Shown: positions 1 to 7,742 of the stretch, in pieces | Numbering within the stretch: position 1 is the stretch's first letter | How the letters are laid out: each line of letters starts with the position of its first letter | Assembly (NCBI GenBank): GCA_025353965.1 | Contig: JANXNS010000139.1 | Location: forward strand, 1 to 35,541 | Reading direction: 5' to 3' | Length of the DNA: 35,541 nucleotides | Origin: Aquihabitans sp. | GTDB taxonomy: Bacteria > Actinomycetota > Acidimicrobiia > Acidimicrobiales > Iamiaceae | The notes under the pieces: generated by a model | Seen by the model: only the letters and a program-made list of their open reading frames with translations | Database searches by the model: none | What the model was told of the DNA's origin: nothing | Position numbers and translations under genes: made by a program

Positions 1-116
1 CGGGTGCCGCCTACGGCGTGCACGTCTCGACGCATGCACGCAACGAGGGCGGGTTCTCTGGCCAGATGAACCCGGGTGGACACCGTGGTTTCTCGGGCTT
101 CGACGAGCACCACTGA
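1..116 (+). CDS. 3' end of an unidentified protein (partial)
   Basis: An open frame enters from the left edge and stops at TGA 114-116, giving about 37 residues rich in Gly and His and ending in GFDEHH. I do not recognise the family. The reading could be a chance open frame in GC-rich DNA; the main support is that no stop interrupts it and that the SHOCT-like segment lies just beyond the stop in the same frame, so the two may once have formed one protein. An opposite-strand open frame over 11-424 shows no family features and is not favoured. Confidence 0.25.
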   Translation, partial: GAAYGVHVSTHARNEGGFSGQMNPGGHRGFSGFDEHH

Positions 117-125
117 CTCGCCTTG

Positions 126-263
126 GTGGTCATCCCCTTGGCCCGCAATGGAACGGACCGGGCGCCCTCGCCGCTTGAGCAGCTCGACGGACGCCTCGCC
201 GCCGGCGACATCAGCGTGGAGGAGTACCGCACCCGGCGGACCGAACTCGAGCACCGTTCATGA
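126..263 (+). CDS. SHOCT-domain mini-protein or gene remnant
   Basis: The frame ending at TGA 261-263 encodes the SHOCT (short C-terminal domain) pattern: PLEQLDGRLAAGDISVEEY followed by RTRRTELE. That is the usual Leu-rich helix, Gly turn and E-E-Y-x-x-R-R helix. SHOCT domains normally sit at the C-terminus of membrane or surface proteins and are thought to aid oligomerisation. Here only about 45 residues precede the stop, beginning at GTG 126 (or TTG 123), with no ribosome binding site. A TGA at 114-116 lies in the same frame upstream. I read it as the surviving tail of a degraded gene; an independent micro-protein is possible. Confidence 0.45.
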   Translation: MVIPLARNGTDRAPSPLEQLDGRLAAGDISVEEYRTRRTELEHRS

Positions 264-471
264 CAAGCCGTCTCGTCGATCTCGATGAGATGGAGGACCG
301 ACCGACGCACCGCTGGCTCGACGAACGGCTGCAAGTCCGCCGATCGAGAACTTCGGGCCGGAGCCATCAGGACCACTCTTAAGGAGCAGTCATGAACGTG
401 ATCATGATCGTTGGATCCAAGCACGGTTCCCGACCCGCAAGGTTCGTGCGGGTATCGATTCGACGCTCAAC

Positions 472-687
472 GTGTCAGTCGTCGATGTTACCGGGTTCGC
501 CCAGAGCGCCGCGCTGGGGATCAGCGAGGTCATGGTCGGGCTTGTCCTCATCGCCGGGGCGGCATGCGTGTGGAACCGTGCGTCGATGGGCTCCGTCGGT
601 ATTCCTATGCTAATCGGGGGCATCGTGATCGCCGCAGCGCTGCCCGTCATAGTCCGCAGCGCCCACCGGGTCGACCGGACCGCCTGA
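472..687 (+). CDS. Small two-helix membrane protein
   Basis: The 71-residue product has two hydrophobic stretches (about residues 13-34 and 42-61) separated by a short polar turn, then a basic tail (RSAHRVDRTA). No enzyme motif is visible. The GTG at 472 has no good ribosome binding site. A strong one (AAGGAG, 381-386) stands 5 bases before ATG 392, but in a different frame. The frame of this protein stays open upstream through that region without a start, so a single-base indel between 392 and 472 may have separated the true start from the body. The DUF1206 gene follows after 36 bases, suggesting a shared transcript. Function unknown. Confidence 0.55.
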   Translation: MSVVDVTGFAQSAALGISEVMVGLVLIAGAACVWNRASMGSVGIPMLIGGIVIAAALPVIVRSAHRVDRTA

Positions 688-723
688 TCCACACCCGAGT
701 TCTCGAAGGAGAGGAGTGTTCAG

Positions 724-1587
724 ATGTCAAGAGCGCACGGGTTGCATCACAACCCGGTCGGTCGTCTCACGGGCGACCATCCGGGGATCGTGAAGTTCGG
801 TCGCGCTGGCTGGTTCGCGAAGGGTGTCGTCTACCTCGTGGCAGGCGTGCTGGCTCTGATGATCGCGGCCAAGGCGTCGGCTTGGTCCAGCGCGGTCACC
901 ACGTCGGCTAAGGAGGCGAGTCCGACCGGGGCATTGAAGACGATCGCTCAGATGACGGGCGGCGCGCTGCTGATGTGGGCCTTGGCGGGGGGCATGCTGC
1001 TCTACGCCTCGTGGCGCGTCGTGTCTGCGCTCCTGCCCGGCGCCAATACCCCCAAGGCGTGGCTCACGCGCATCGGTTACGTGGTCAGCGCAGTGATCTA
1101 CATCACGTTCGCGGTGACGGCGATCTCACTTGCCCGCAGCGCACAGGCCAATGCGAATGGCAACGCCACGGTTTCCTCGCTGTCCGACGGTTTCATGGCG
1201 CATACCGGCGGCCGACTCGTCATCGGCGTCGTTGGAGCAATCACCATCGCAGTCGGGCTGTACCGGCTCAGCAAAGGAGTCCGTGGCGATGTCACCGACG
1301 AGCTCAACCTGTCAACTCTCTCGCAGCGGCGACGCCATTGGACCGAGCGCCTCGGTGCGGTCGGCGAGATCGGGCGCGGCATCGGCATCGGTCTGATCGG
1401 CTTCTTCCTGCTCCGTGCGGCCGCCACCTACGACCTCGCGCAGGCCACCGGTCTGGACGGTGCTCTTCGCCGCTTGGCCACCGAGACCTGGGGCCTCGTG
1501 GTCGTCGTCGTCGTCGGGGTTGGTTTCGCCGCCTATGGGCTGTTCTGCCTGGCGACGTTCACCCATCGCCAACTGCAGGCCCCGTGA
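724..1587 (+). CDS. DUF1206 family membrane protein
   Basis: The 287-residue integral membrane protein has the threefold repeat of the DUF1206 family. Each unit has an aromatic-Gly entry (VKFGRAGWFAKGVVYLVAG near residue 20; TRIGYVVSAVIYITFA near 115; GEIGRGIGIGLIGFF near 215), a charged loop and a second helix, about six membrane segments in all. The family's biochemical role is unknown. GGAGAGGAG at 709-717 gives a good ribosome binding site for ATG 724. Its stop overlaps the GTG of the following PAP2 phosphatase by 4 bases (GTGA, 1584-1587), so translation of the two is probably coupled and the protein belongs to the lipid-phosphatase operon. Confidence 0.85.
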   Translation: MSRAHGLHHNPVGRLTGDHPGIVKFGRAGWFAKGVVYLVAGVLALMIAAKASAWSSAVTTSAKEASPTGALKTIAQMTGGALLMWALAGGMLLYASWRVVSALLPGANTPKAWLTRIGYVVSAVIYITFAVTAISLARSAQANANGNATVSSLSDGFMAHTGGRLVIGVVGAITIAVGLYRLSKGVRGDVTDELNLSTLSQRRRHWTERLGAVGEIGRGIGIGLIGFFLLRAAATYDLAQATGLDGALRRLATETWGLVVVVVVGVGFAAYGLFCLATFTHRQLQAP

Positions 1588-2342
1588 CCACCCCCAGCGG
1601 CGGCCTTCGGGCGACATGGCCCGTGCACCGGCGCCAGAGCTTGCAACTTCTGTGTGGATGGGTCGCGTTGACGATCGTATGGATCGGCCTCGGCGCACTC
1701 GTCACTGGCCCGCTCGCCGGTGGGGCGATTGGGCGCGCCGATGAGCGCGTGGCGCATTGGATGGTCGCGCAGCGGACCCCGACGTGGAACCATGCCACTG
1801 TGTGGGGGTCGCTCATGGCAGAGACGACTACGAAGGTCGTGGTGACGGCGCTGCTCGCTCTCGTGTTCCTGAGGTTGTGGCGACGCTGGTTCGAGCCGGT
1901 CTTCCTCGTCGTCTCGCTCGTCATCGAGGCGGCTGCGTTCGTCGTGGTCACCACGGTCGTCGGGCGGTCGCGACCCGACGTACCCCGGCTGGATGGTTCA
2001 CCTGTGGGTTCCAGCTTTCCGAGCGGGCACACCGCCGCCGCCGCCGCCTATACGGCGATCGCCGTGGTGGTGTTCTGGCACACCCGGAAGCGTTGGGCGC
2101 GGGTCGTGGTTGTGTTCCTGACGGCGCTCGTCCCCGTCATTGTCGGTCTGGCGCGTCTGTACCGCGGCATGCACTTCCTCTCCGACACCATTGCCGGTGC
2201 GCTCTTGGGGGCGGCTGCAGTGGCCCTCACCGCGGGAGTGCTGACACGGTCGCCCGAGGGCACCCAAATCATCAATCCGAGCGCTGACGGCCCGACCGCG
2301 GATGCCCGGGAAGTGGCCGAGCGCGATCGGATTGTGGCGTGA
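1584..2342 (+). CDS. PAP2 family phosphatase (first copy)
   Basis: The 252-residue membrane protein has the PAP2 acid phosphatase layout used on phosphatidic acid, undecaprenyl pyrophosphate or similar lipid phosphates. Visible motifs are GRSRPD (R130-P131), SSFPSGHTA (H149) and RLYRGMHFLSD (H197, D201). The Lys that normally opens the first motif (K-x6-R-P) is Thr123, which is unusual and may affect substrate or rate. Start GTG 1584 overlaps the DUF1206 stop; the frame is open back to 975, but that part lies inside the DUF1206 gene and is a shadow. About five to six membrane segments; the tail after residue 225 is hydrophilic. A second PAP2 gene follows 28 bases later. Confidence 0.88.
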   Translation: MTTPSGGLRATWPVHRRQSLQLLCGWVALTIVWIGLGALVTGPLAGGAIGRADERVAHWMVAQRTPTWNHATVWGSLMAETTTKVVVTALLALVFLRLWRRWFEPVFLVVSLVIEAAAFVVVTTVVGRSRPDVPRLDGSPVGSSFPSGHTAAAAAYTAIAVVVFWHTRKRWARVVVVFLTALVPVIVGLARLYRGMHFLSDTIAGALLGAAAVALTAGVLTRSPEGTQIINPSADGPTADAREVAERDRIVA

Positions 2343-2370
2343 TGCAGCGCTGCTCAGGTGGAGGTAAACG

Positions 2371-3279
2371 ATGCCGATCCTGATCGCTCTCGCCGTGGCG
2401 ACGGTCGTGGTGACCGTTGTCCTCACATTCGTGGCGCGTCGCGGGCGTCGCACCGACCCTGCCGACGTGCGCGCCGGTGCAGACGGTCTCGTCGAACAGG
2501 CGCACCGTCACCCGATGTTGCGACGATTTATCCGCGATCGTCGCGACACCACCAAGGCCACGGGCTGGCTGTTGACGGTTGCGCTCCTCGCGATCGCCGG
2601 TCTCACCCTCGCTGTCGGACTGGTACTCGAGATGGTTCAGACCCACGGAGGGTTCGCCCGGTGGGACGACTCCGCCGCGCGTTGGGGTGCGGCACACACC
2701 ACCGGTCCGAGCGAGTCGGTCCTACGGGTCATCACCCAACTGGGCAGCACACCGGTCGTCATTACGCTCTGCATCGGCGTATCGATCGTCGGATACCGTC
2801 GCCTTTCCACTCAGGCGGTGCCCGCCTTTCTGGCCACCGTCGTCGTGAGCCAACTCGTCATCACCAACCTCATCAAGGCGGCCGTGGGACGTGAGCGCCC
2901 CAACATCGCCCAGCTCGTTACGGCATCAGGCTCCTCGTTCCCCTCCGGCCACACCGCTGCCAGCGCCGCCGCGTACGCAGCAATCGCTCTCGTCGTGGGC
3001 AGCCGCCGCAGCCGTCGCACCAAGGCAGCCCTGGCCGGCGCGGCGGGCGGGATCACCGTCGCAGTCGCGACGAGTCGAGTCCTGCTCGGGGCTCATTGGC
3101 TCACCGATGTAATCGCAGGCGCAGCCGTCGGATGGGCATGCTTCGCGCTGTGCTCGATCGCCTACGGCGGGCGGCTCTTGCACTTCGGCGCACCCGTCGA
3201 ACAGGCCAGCGCCGCCCTCGCCATCGAACCGCCCCCTTCGAACACCCGTGGTTCCCTGACCTCGTGGAGTCACACATGA
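2371..3279 (+). CDS. PAP2 family phosphatase (second copy)
   Basis: The 302-residue membrane phosphatase has an N-terminal anchor (residues 2-22), a cytoplasmic-type linker (about 25-62) and a canonical PAP2 core. The motifs are K169-AAVGRE-R176-P177, SSFPSGHTA (H194) and SRVLLGAHWLTD (R236, H242, D246). Unlike the neighbouring copy all three motifs are intact, so this one is the better candidate for active lipid-phosphate hydrolysis, for example phosphatidate to diacylglycerol. AGGTGGAGG (2355-2363) precedes ATG 2371. The stop overlaps the start of the lipid kinase (ATGA, 3276-3279), which places the two opposing activities in one transcript. The two PAP2 proteins differ outside the motifs and are not a recent duplication. 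Confidence 0.9.
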   Translation: MPILIALAVATVVVTVVLTFVARRGRRTDPADVRAGADGLVEQAHRHPMLRRFIRDRRDTTKATGWLLTVALLAIAGLTLAVGLVLEMVQTHGGFARWDDSAARWGAAHTTGPSESVLRVITQLGSTPVVITLCIGVSIVGYRRLSTQAVPAFLATVVVSQLVITNLIKAAVGRERPNIAQLVTASGSSFPSGHTAASAAAYAAIALVVGSRRSRRTKAALAGAAGGITVAVATSRVLLGAHWLTDVIAGAAVGWACFALCSIAYGGRLLHFGAPVEQASAALAIEPPPSNTRGSLTSWSHT

Positions 3280-4178
3280 CCTCCGTAGCTGTCATCGCAC
3301 ACAGTGCCAAAGTGCTCGGAGGTGGCCTTGGTCGACTGCGGGACGTGCTCACCGAGCAAGGAGTCACCGATCCGATCTGGCTCGAAGTACCGAAGAGCCG
3401 CAAGATGCCCGCCCGCGTGAAAGAAGCGATCAAGAGCGGCGCGGACCTCATCTTCGTTTGGGGTGGCGACGGAAGCGTCCAACGCTGCATCGATGCCGCT
3501 GTCGGATCACCCGTCACACTCGCGATCCTTCCCGCAGGTACGGCCAACCTGCTGGCCAACAACCTGGGTATCCCGATCGACCTCGAACAAGCCGTCGAAG
3601 TCGGCCTGCACGGAAACAACCATACGATCGACGTAGGGAAGATTAACGGCGAACACTTCGCAGTCATGGCCGGCATCGGTCTCGACGCGCTGATGATCCG
3701 CGACGCCGACTCCGCGATGAAAGATCGCTTCGGCCGCGCCGCCTACATCTGGACCGGTGCCCGACACGTCCGCTCGACCCCGGTGAGCACCACAGTCCGC
3801 ATCGACGGCCACACCTGGTTCGACGACAGGGCCAGCTGCGTACTCATCGCCAACGTGGGGTCCATCGGGGGAGGAGTCACCGCCTTCGATCACGCCTCAC
3901 CCGACGACGGCAAGCTCGACGTCGCGGTGATGACCGCCAACGGTGCATGGCAGTGGCTGCGCACCCTCACCCACGTATCCATCGGACACGCCGAGAAGTC
4001 CCCGCTGATCCAGATGACCCAGGCCACGAAGATCACGGTCGAAACCCGCAAACGGCGGCCATACGAACTCGATGGAGGAGCACGTCCGAAGGCGAACAAG
4101 CTGCGGGTCCACGTCGTCCCACACGCTGTGACGATTCGCGTGCCATCTCCCGCGAGCCGCTCGACCGTACCCCGATGA
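3276..4178 (+). CDS. Diacylglycerol kinase-family lipid kinase (YegS/LCB5-like)
   Basis: The 300-residue soluble kinase of the diacylglycerol/sphingosine kinase fold phosphorylates a lipid alcohol from a nucleotide triphosphate. The nucleotide-binding signature is FVWGGDGSVQ (GGDGS 63-67), followed by LPAGTANLLANN (PAGTAN 86-91). The C-terminal half carries the expected beta-rich lipid-binding lobe (SIGGGVTAF, then DDGKLDVAVM) and a late ELDGG. ATG 3276 overlaps the stop of the second PAP2 gene; the frame is open upstream to 3096 only inside that gene. Substrate is not decided by the sequence: diacylglycerol is inferred from the PAP2 partners. Phosphatases and kinase together would cycle phosphatidate and diacylglycerol. 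Confidence 0.88.
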   Translation: MTSVAVIAHSAKVLGGGLGRLRDVLTEQGVTDPIWLEVPKSRKMPARVKEAIKSGADLIFVWGGDGSVQRCIDAAVGSPVTLAILPAGTANLLANNLGIPIDLEQAVEVGLHGNNHTIDVGKINGEHFAVMAGIGLDALMIRDADSAMKDRFGRAAYIWTGARHVRSTPVSTTVRIDGHTWFDDRASCVLIANVGSIGGGVTAFDHASPDDGKLDVAVMTANGAWQWLRTLTHVSIGHAEKSPLIQMTQATKITVETRKRRPYELDGGARPKANKLRVHVVPHAVTIRVPSPASRSTVPR

Positions 4179-4513
4179 CAGCGAGACAGCGAGCTACGAC
4201 CGCTGAGTCACCCCGACCGAGTCTTAGCTTCCCCGCATCCGTGTGCGCCATCATCGGCGGTCTGACCCACAATGCAACCGGCCCTTCGGCTGTCTTCGCT
4301 CTGATCTGTCGACCGGGCCGTGGACCCGACGCTCACCGACCGGTCGGGCGGAGTGACCTCATGGGGGCATCAGGACGGGTCGGAGGTGTAGCTGGGTGTA
4401 GCGTCCGAATCCTGGAGGTCGACCCGCGTCGTGCCGTGCCCGACCCCTGGATGAGCGCCGCTCCGGACGCTGGCAGCGCGTCGATGCACTCCGCAGCGAT
4501 CGAGGAGCGAACG
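4179..4513 (+). other. Intergenic region before the HTH gene
   Basis: These 335 bases contain no convincing gene; the frame open across them lacks a family signature. An imperfect palindrome, GGGCCGTGGACCC at 4315-4327, resembles the DevR-type boxes elsewhere in the window but is one base too short in the spacer. A ribosome binding site (GAGGAG, 4501-4506) serves the gene at 4514. Confidence 0.5.
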
Positions 4514-4849
4514 ATGCCGAAACAAGAACAGTGGATGCGACCCCTCGAACGTCGAATCCAGAGCCTGGCCGAGACCGGCTGTTCGGATCTAGAGATCACC
4601 CGCCGTTTTCGGCGAAGTTCTCCCGGCGTTGCACACGTCCGGGCCTTGGCCGATCTCCACGCCCGGACCAACGGCCGCCTCAACCGGGCCGACCGTCTCC
4701 GTCCGATCGAACGGCGGGTGCTGCGGTGGGTTGACGCTGGCATGGACCCCGCTGAAATCGGTCGGCGCTTCGGGCGCAGCGGTGGGCACATCTCCCGCAT
4801 CGAAGCCCTCGCTCGACGGAAGCTGGCCTCGGTCGCCTGGCCGCTGTGA
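4514..4849 (+). CDS. Small DNA-binding protein with duplicated HTH unit
   Basis: The 111-residue basic protein is built of two homologous units, about residues 9-47 and 63-101. Both follow the pattern RP-[LI]-ERR-[IV]-x6-G-x4-EI-x-RRF-x-RS and end in ALA. Each unit looks like a sigma-factor region 4 or LuxR-style helix-turn-helix (EITRRFRRS; EIGRRFGRS). No sensor domain is present, so it may act as a small transcription regulator or nucleoid-type protein. GAGGAG lies 7 bases before ATG 4514. The stop overlaps the GTG start of the next gene (GTGA, 4846-4849). DNA binding is inferred from the helix pattern; target unknown. Confidence 0.7.
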   Translation: MPKQEQWMRPLERRIQSLAETGCSDLEITRRFRRSSPGVAHVRALADLHARTNGRLNRADRLRPIERRVLRWVDAGMDPAEIGRRFGRSGGHISRIEALARRKLASVAWPL

Positions 4850-5235
4850 ATCGCGTCGGGATCTCATCGAATCACAGGCGGCTCAGTCGAGCACTCCATG
4901 TCGTCGGCGATGTGACCTCTCGCTCCGGCGTTGCCGCGTTGGTCGGTCTTGTCGTTGTGGCGTTTCTGGCGACCCTCGGGGTGGCGGGCTTTCCCGCCTC
5001 GTGGGAGGCCGCGTTCTCAACGGGAGCGGCGGCGGTCACGTTGGTGATGGTGTTCGTCGTTCAGCACACGCAGAGCCGTCAGCAAGTCGCGACGCAGCTC
5101 AAGCTCGACGAGTTGATACGAAGCTCGCCACAGGCGGACGACCTGTTGGTTCACGTCGAGACGGTGCACGACGACGAGTTGCTCGAACGCGAGCAGGACC
5201 AGATCGAGCATCACGTGTCGTTGCGTGAACCGTGA
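4846..5235 (+). CDS. Low-affinity iron permease family protein
   Basis: The 129-residue protein has two membrane helices (about residues 29-48 and 55-73), then the signature stretch VVQHTQSRQQVATQLKLDEL and an acidic C-terminal tail. This is the pattern of the bacterial low-affinity iron permease family, named after yeast Fet4-like transporters; iron transport by the small bacterial members is not well established. GTG 4846 overlaps the stop of the HTH gene, so the two are co-translated. The reading frame stays open for many codons past the TGA at 5233-5235, but without a recognisable domain. Confidence 0.78.
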   Translation: MNRVGISSNHRRLSRALHVVGDVTSRSGVAALVGLVVVAFLATLGVAGFPASWEAAFSTGAAAVTLVMVFVVQHTQSRQQVATQLKLDELIRSSPQADDLLVHVETVHDDELLEREQDQIEHHVSLREP

Positions 5236-5591
5236 ACGAGGCGCGACGACCGACCATTCCTTCCACGACGAGACGGGCCACTCGTCGCGTTCCGATGGCT
5301 CCGTGCCGCCATCACCTTCGTTGCTGCCGAGGCGACCAGCCTCGACGGTGCCCCGGCGCCTCGCACTGCATACTGGGAGGTCCTGCTCGTCCCAAACCTG
5401 GGCCTCGGTCTTATCGTTCCCCCGCCGGCGGCTCTAAGCACTGTGACCATATGCCGCTGGCACGCCGACACGCCCGGCTCGGGTCACCGTCGCCGTCGCC
5501 GTCGCCGTCGCGCCGGCAGGCTGTCCGATCGCGCGGGATCTCCGATTCGATGCTGCCGGCGACATGCCGCTCAGCGGCGGACGACTGACAC
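5236..5591 (+). other. Region without a supported gene; hexanucleotide tandem repeat
   Basis: No convincing coding sequence spans these 356 bases. Several frames are open because of GC content, but none has a family motif or a ribosome binding site. A short tandem repeat of CCGTCG, about four units, lies at roughly 5487-5511. The upstream region of the phospholipase D-like gene falls here, and I see no clear promoter. Confidence 0.45.
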
Positions 5592-7187
5592 ATGCGTCTC
5601 GATGACTGGTTCCTGACCGCGGAGGAGCGGGGCAATAGCCACAGTGCGATTGATCGCCGCCACGGCGGCGTTGCGTGGACTGAAGGCAACCTGGCGGAGG
5701 TGCTCATCGACGGCACCGAGTACTTCACCCGGTTGTACTCGACGCTGTGTTCGGTCGCTCCCGGCGATTCGGTGTACTTGGCTGGCCTCGAAGGTGACGC
5801 CGACGAGCGACTCGCGGGTCCCGGCACCGAGGTGGCCCCGATGCTCGGGAATCTGGCGCAGCAAGGCGTTCGCGTCAGCGGACTGGTGTGGCGCTCCCAC
5901 GGCGCGTCGTATTCGGAGGAGAAAAACCTCATCTTCTCCCGCGCCGTGAACAGCGCGGGCGGCGAAGTGCTCCTCGACAATCGCATACGCCGCGGCGGTA
6001 GCCACCATCAAAAGATCGTCGTCGTCCGACACGAGACCCACCCCGCCGATGACACTGCGTTCGTCGGCGGAATGGATTTGGTGCACGGCCGCCACGACGA
6101 CCATCACCATCACGGGGACCCACAAACCGCCGACCTCGACCACACCGATTACGGGCAACGCCCCGGGTGGCACGACGTCCAGGTCGTGCTGCGCGGGGCG
6201 ACCGTCGACGACATCGCCTTGACATTCGGGGAGCGCTGGGACGATCCGACACCGCTGGACACCCGCAATCCCCTGCGCTGGCTTATGCATCGCCTTTCTG
6301 ATAATCCGGCCGTACGCAAACCGCTCGCTCCCGACCGAGTCAACGCACCACGCCCCGGTCCGCACGCGGTCCAGGTACTCCGCACCTACCCGGCGCGTCG
6401 CAAGCCGTACCCGTTCGCGCCCGATGGGGAACGCAGCATCGCCCGCGCATACATCAAGGCGTTCAGCCGCGCCCGAAGCCTGATCTACCTCGAAGACCAA
6501 TACCTGTGGTCGTTCGACGCGACGCAGGTCATCTGCGACGCGCTGCGGCGAGAACCTGAGCTTCGAGTCGTCATCATCATTCCCCGCTACCCCGACCCCT
6601 CCGGCCGCATCGCCGGCGCCGCGAGCGCCCTCGGGCGCCAGCGCGTACAAGACGCCCTGTACGCGGCAGGTGGAGACCGGGTCGCGATCTACGACGTCGA
6701 GCGGGAGGACGGGACCGCCGTCTACGTGCATTCCAAGGCATGCATCGTGGACGACATCTGGCTCGCCATCGGCTCCGACAACCTCAACCGGAGATCCTGG
6801 ACCCACGACTCGGAAATCTCCTGCGCCATCCTCGACGAAACCCTCGACGAACGCGAACCTCGCGACCCCGCCCGCCTCGACGAGGGCGCCCGCAAACTCG
6901 CTCGCGACACGCGCCTGCGCCTCGCATGCGAGCACACCGGCGGGGTGACCCACCCCGACGAGTTGATCGACCCCCGAGTCTGGTTCGACACACTTCGACG
7001 CAGCGCGGAGAACCTGGATGATTGGCACGGCAAGGCCCAGAGTGGCCCCCGCCCGCCCGGCCACCTGAGAGCCCACCAAATCGAACGAGTCAACGCTGCG
7101 CGGCACGGTCTTCTTCACTGGGTGCACTCACACGTACTCGACCCCGACGGCCGCCCATCGCACCTCAAGCGCGACGGCGCATTTTGA
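5592..7187 (+). CDS. Phospholipase D-family (HKD) protein
   Basis: The 531-residue protein has two PLD half-sites. The first is GSHHQKIVVV (H139, K141) followed by FVGGMDL; the usual Asp of HxK-x4-D is replaced by Arg146. The second is YVHSKACIVDD (H380, K382, D387) followed by IGSDNLNRRSW. The family hydrolyses or transfers phosphodiesters through a phospho-His intermediate; members include phospholipase D and cardiolipin synthase. Residues 166-184 form a His/Asp-rich insert (GRHDDHHHHGD). No signal peptide is visible, suggesting a cytosolic or membrane-face location. No clear ribosome binding site precedes ATG 5592. Position after the PAP2 and lipid-kinase genes suggests phosphatidate metabolism. 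A 518-residue opposite-strand frame is its shadow. Confidence 0.87.
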   Translation: MRLDDWFLTAEERGNSHSAIDRRHGGVAWTEGNLAEVLIDGTEYFTRLYSTLCSVAPGDSVYLAGLEGDADERLAGPGTEVAPMLGNLAQQGVRVSGLVWRSHGASYSEEKNLIFSRAVNSAGGEVLLDNRIRRGGSHHQKIVVVRHETHPADDTAFVGGMDLVHGRHDDHHHHGDPQTADLDHTDYGQRPGWHDVQVVLRGATVDDIALTFGERWDDPTPLDTRNPLRWLMHRLSDNPAVRKPLAPDRVNAPRPGPHAVQVLRTYPARRKPYPFAPDGERSIARAYIKAFSRARSLIYLEDQYLWSFDATQVICDALRREPELRVVIIIPRYPDPSGRIAGAASALGRQRVQDALYAAGGDRVAIYDVEREDGTAVYVHSKACIVDDIWLAIGSDNLNRRSWTHDSEISCAILDETLDEREPRDPARLDEGARKLARDTRLRLACEHTGGVTHPDELIDPRVWFDTLRRSAENLDDWHGKAQSGPRPPGHLRAHQIERVNAARHGLLHWVHSHVLDPDGRPSHLKRDGAF

Positions 7188-7387
7188 TCGAGTGTCCGTG
7201 ACATGACCGAACTGCCGCCGCGGGGAGCCGGAGTCGATCCCGGTAGTGGGCGGGGTCTGCCCAGGGATTGGTTGAGGGTGTCACCGGATCACGCGAGTGT
7301 CATCGTGAGCTCCGCCGGGCCCTCAGCCAGAGGGTTACGGTCCGGTCCCATCGTTGAGCAATGACTCGCTCCATCGCGTGGCCTTGT
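7188..7387 (+). other. Intergenic region between PLD gene and IS remnant
   Basis: Two hundred bases with no coding frame of merit and no clear terminator. A GGGC/GCCC arm pair around 7250-7263 could form a weak hairpin after the phospholipase D-like gene, but it has no T-tract. Confidence 0.4.
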
Positions 7388-7415
7388 GGGGTCTGTTGCC
7401 TTGGCGGTAACCAAG
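7388..7415 (+). repeat. Probable left end of an IS6-like element
   Basis: GGGTCTGTTGCC at 7389-7400 resembles the terminal inverted repeats of IS6-family elements, which typically begin GGnnCTGTTGC. It lies about 40 bases before the transposase remnant, the normal spacing. The overlapping CCTTGG-CGGTAA-CCAAGG (7399-7416) is a perfect 6-bp inverted repeat. No matching right end was found directly after the remnant. Confidence 0.5.
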
Positions 7416-7437
7416 GTTGCCGGGTGAGGCTGGTGGG

Positions 7438-7714
7438 ATGAAGCGCCGCCGGTCCTGTCCACCAATCCAGACAGGGTTCGCGTCGTTTGTCGGGTTCCGG
7501 TTCCCGCCGGACGCGATCTTGTTGGCGGTCTGGGGGTACCTCAGGTTCGGCTTGTCCTACCGCGACTTCGAGGAACTCCTCGCTGAGCGCGGCATCGAGG
7601 TCGACCACGTCACGCAGTTGGTGACCGCTGGTTCGTCGACGAGACCTATGTGAAGGTCGCTGGGGTCTGGCGGTACGTGTACCGCGCTGTCGACCAACAC
7701 GGCCAGTCATCGAC
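7438..7714 (+). pseudogene. IS6-family transposase remnant, internally deleted
   Basis: The frame from ATG 7438 encodes an IS6-type N-terminus (FVGFRFPPDAILLAV, YLRFGLSYRDFEELLAERG, IEVDHVT). Directly after VDHVT, near 7613-7624, homology jumps to another frame with the catalytic-core start DRWFVDETYVKVAG and WRYVYRAVDQHGQ, which holds the first Asp of the DDE triad. The segment normally between these blocks is missing, and a second frame slip follows DQHGQ. Everything downstream, including the other two catalytic residues, is absent. It is therefore an inactive scar with an internal deletion, a frameshift and 3' loss. The stress-protein gene begins 85 bases later. Confidence 0.82.
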
Positions 7715-7725
7715 GGTGCCTATTC

Positions 7726-7739
7726 GGGACCTTCGCCCC
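7726..7739 (+). promoter_or_regulatory. Candidate DevR/DosR box upstream of the USP gene
   Basis: GGGACCTTCGCCCC fits GGGNCNNNNGNCCC except for the inner position 10 on the right arm, which is G in the consensus and still G here; only position 11 (C) breaks arm symmetry. It ends 59 bases before ATG 7799. It shares ten leading bases with the box at 34647 and lies 12 bases past the last recognisable transposase sequence. Function is inferred from motif shape and position. Confidence 0.55.
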
Positions 7740-7742
7740 TGT

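Noticed and set aside
2035-2049. GCC trinucleotide run
   Set aside because: It encodes the Ala run after SGHT in the first PAP2 protein and is explained by coding.
4315-4327. GGGCCGTGGACCC as a fifth DevR-type box
   Set aside because: The spacer is one base short of the 14-base form, and the nearest gene start is about 187 bases away.
5225-5588. Two overlapping open frames after the iron permease-like gene
   Set aside because: Both are low-complexity Arg/Pro/Ser sequences over a CCGTCG tandem repeat with no binding site or family motif.
5571-7127. 518-codon open frame opposite the phospholipase D-like gene
   Set aside because: It is the complement of a gene with clear HKD motifs; the translation has no recognised domain and is Gly/Val/Asp rich as expected of a GC-rich shadow.
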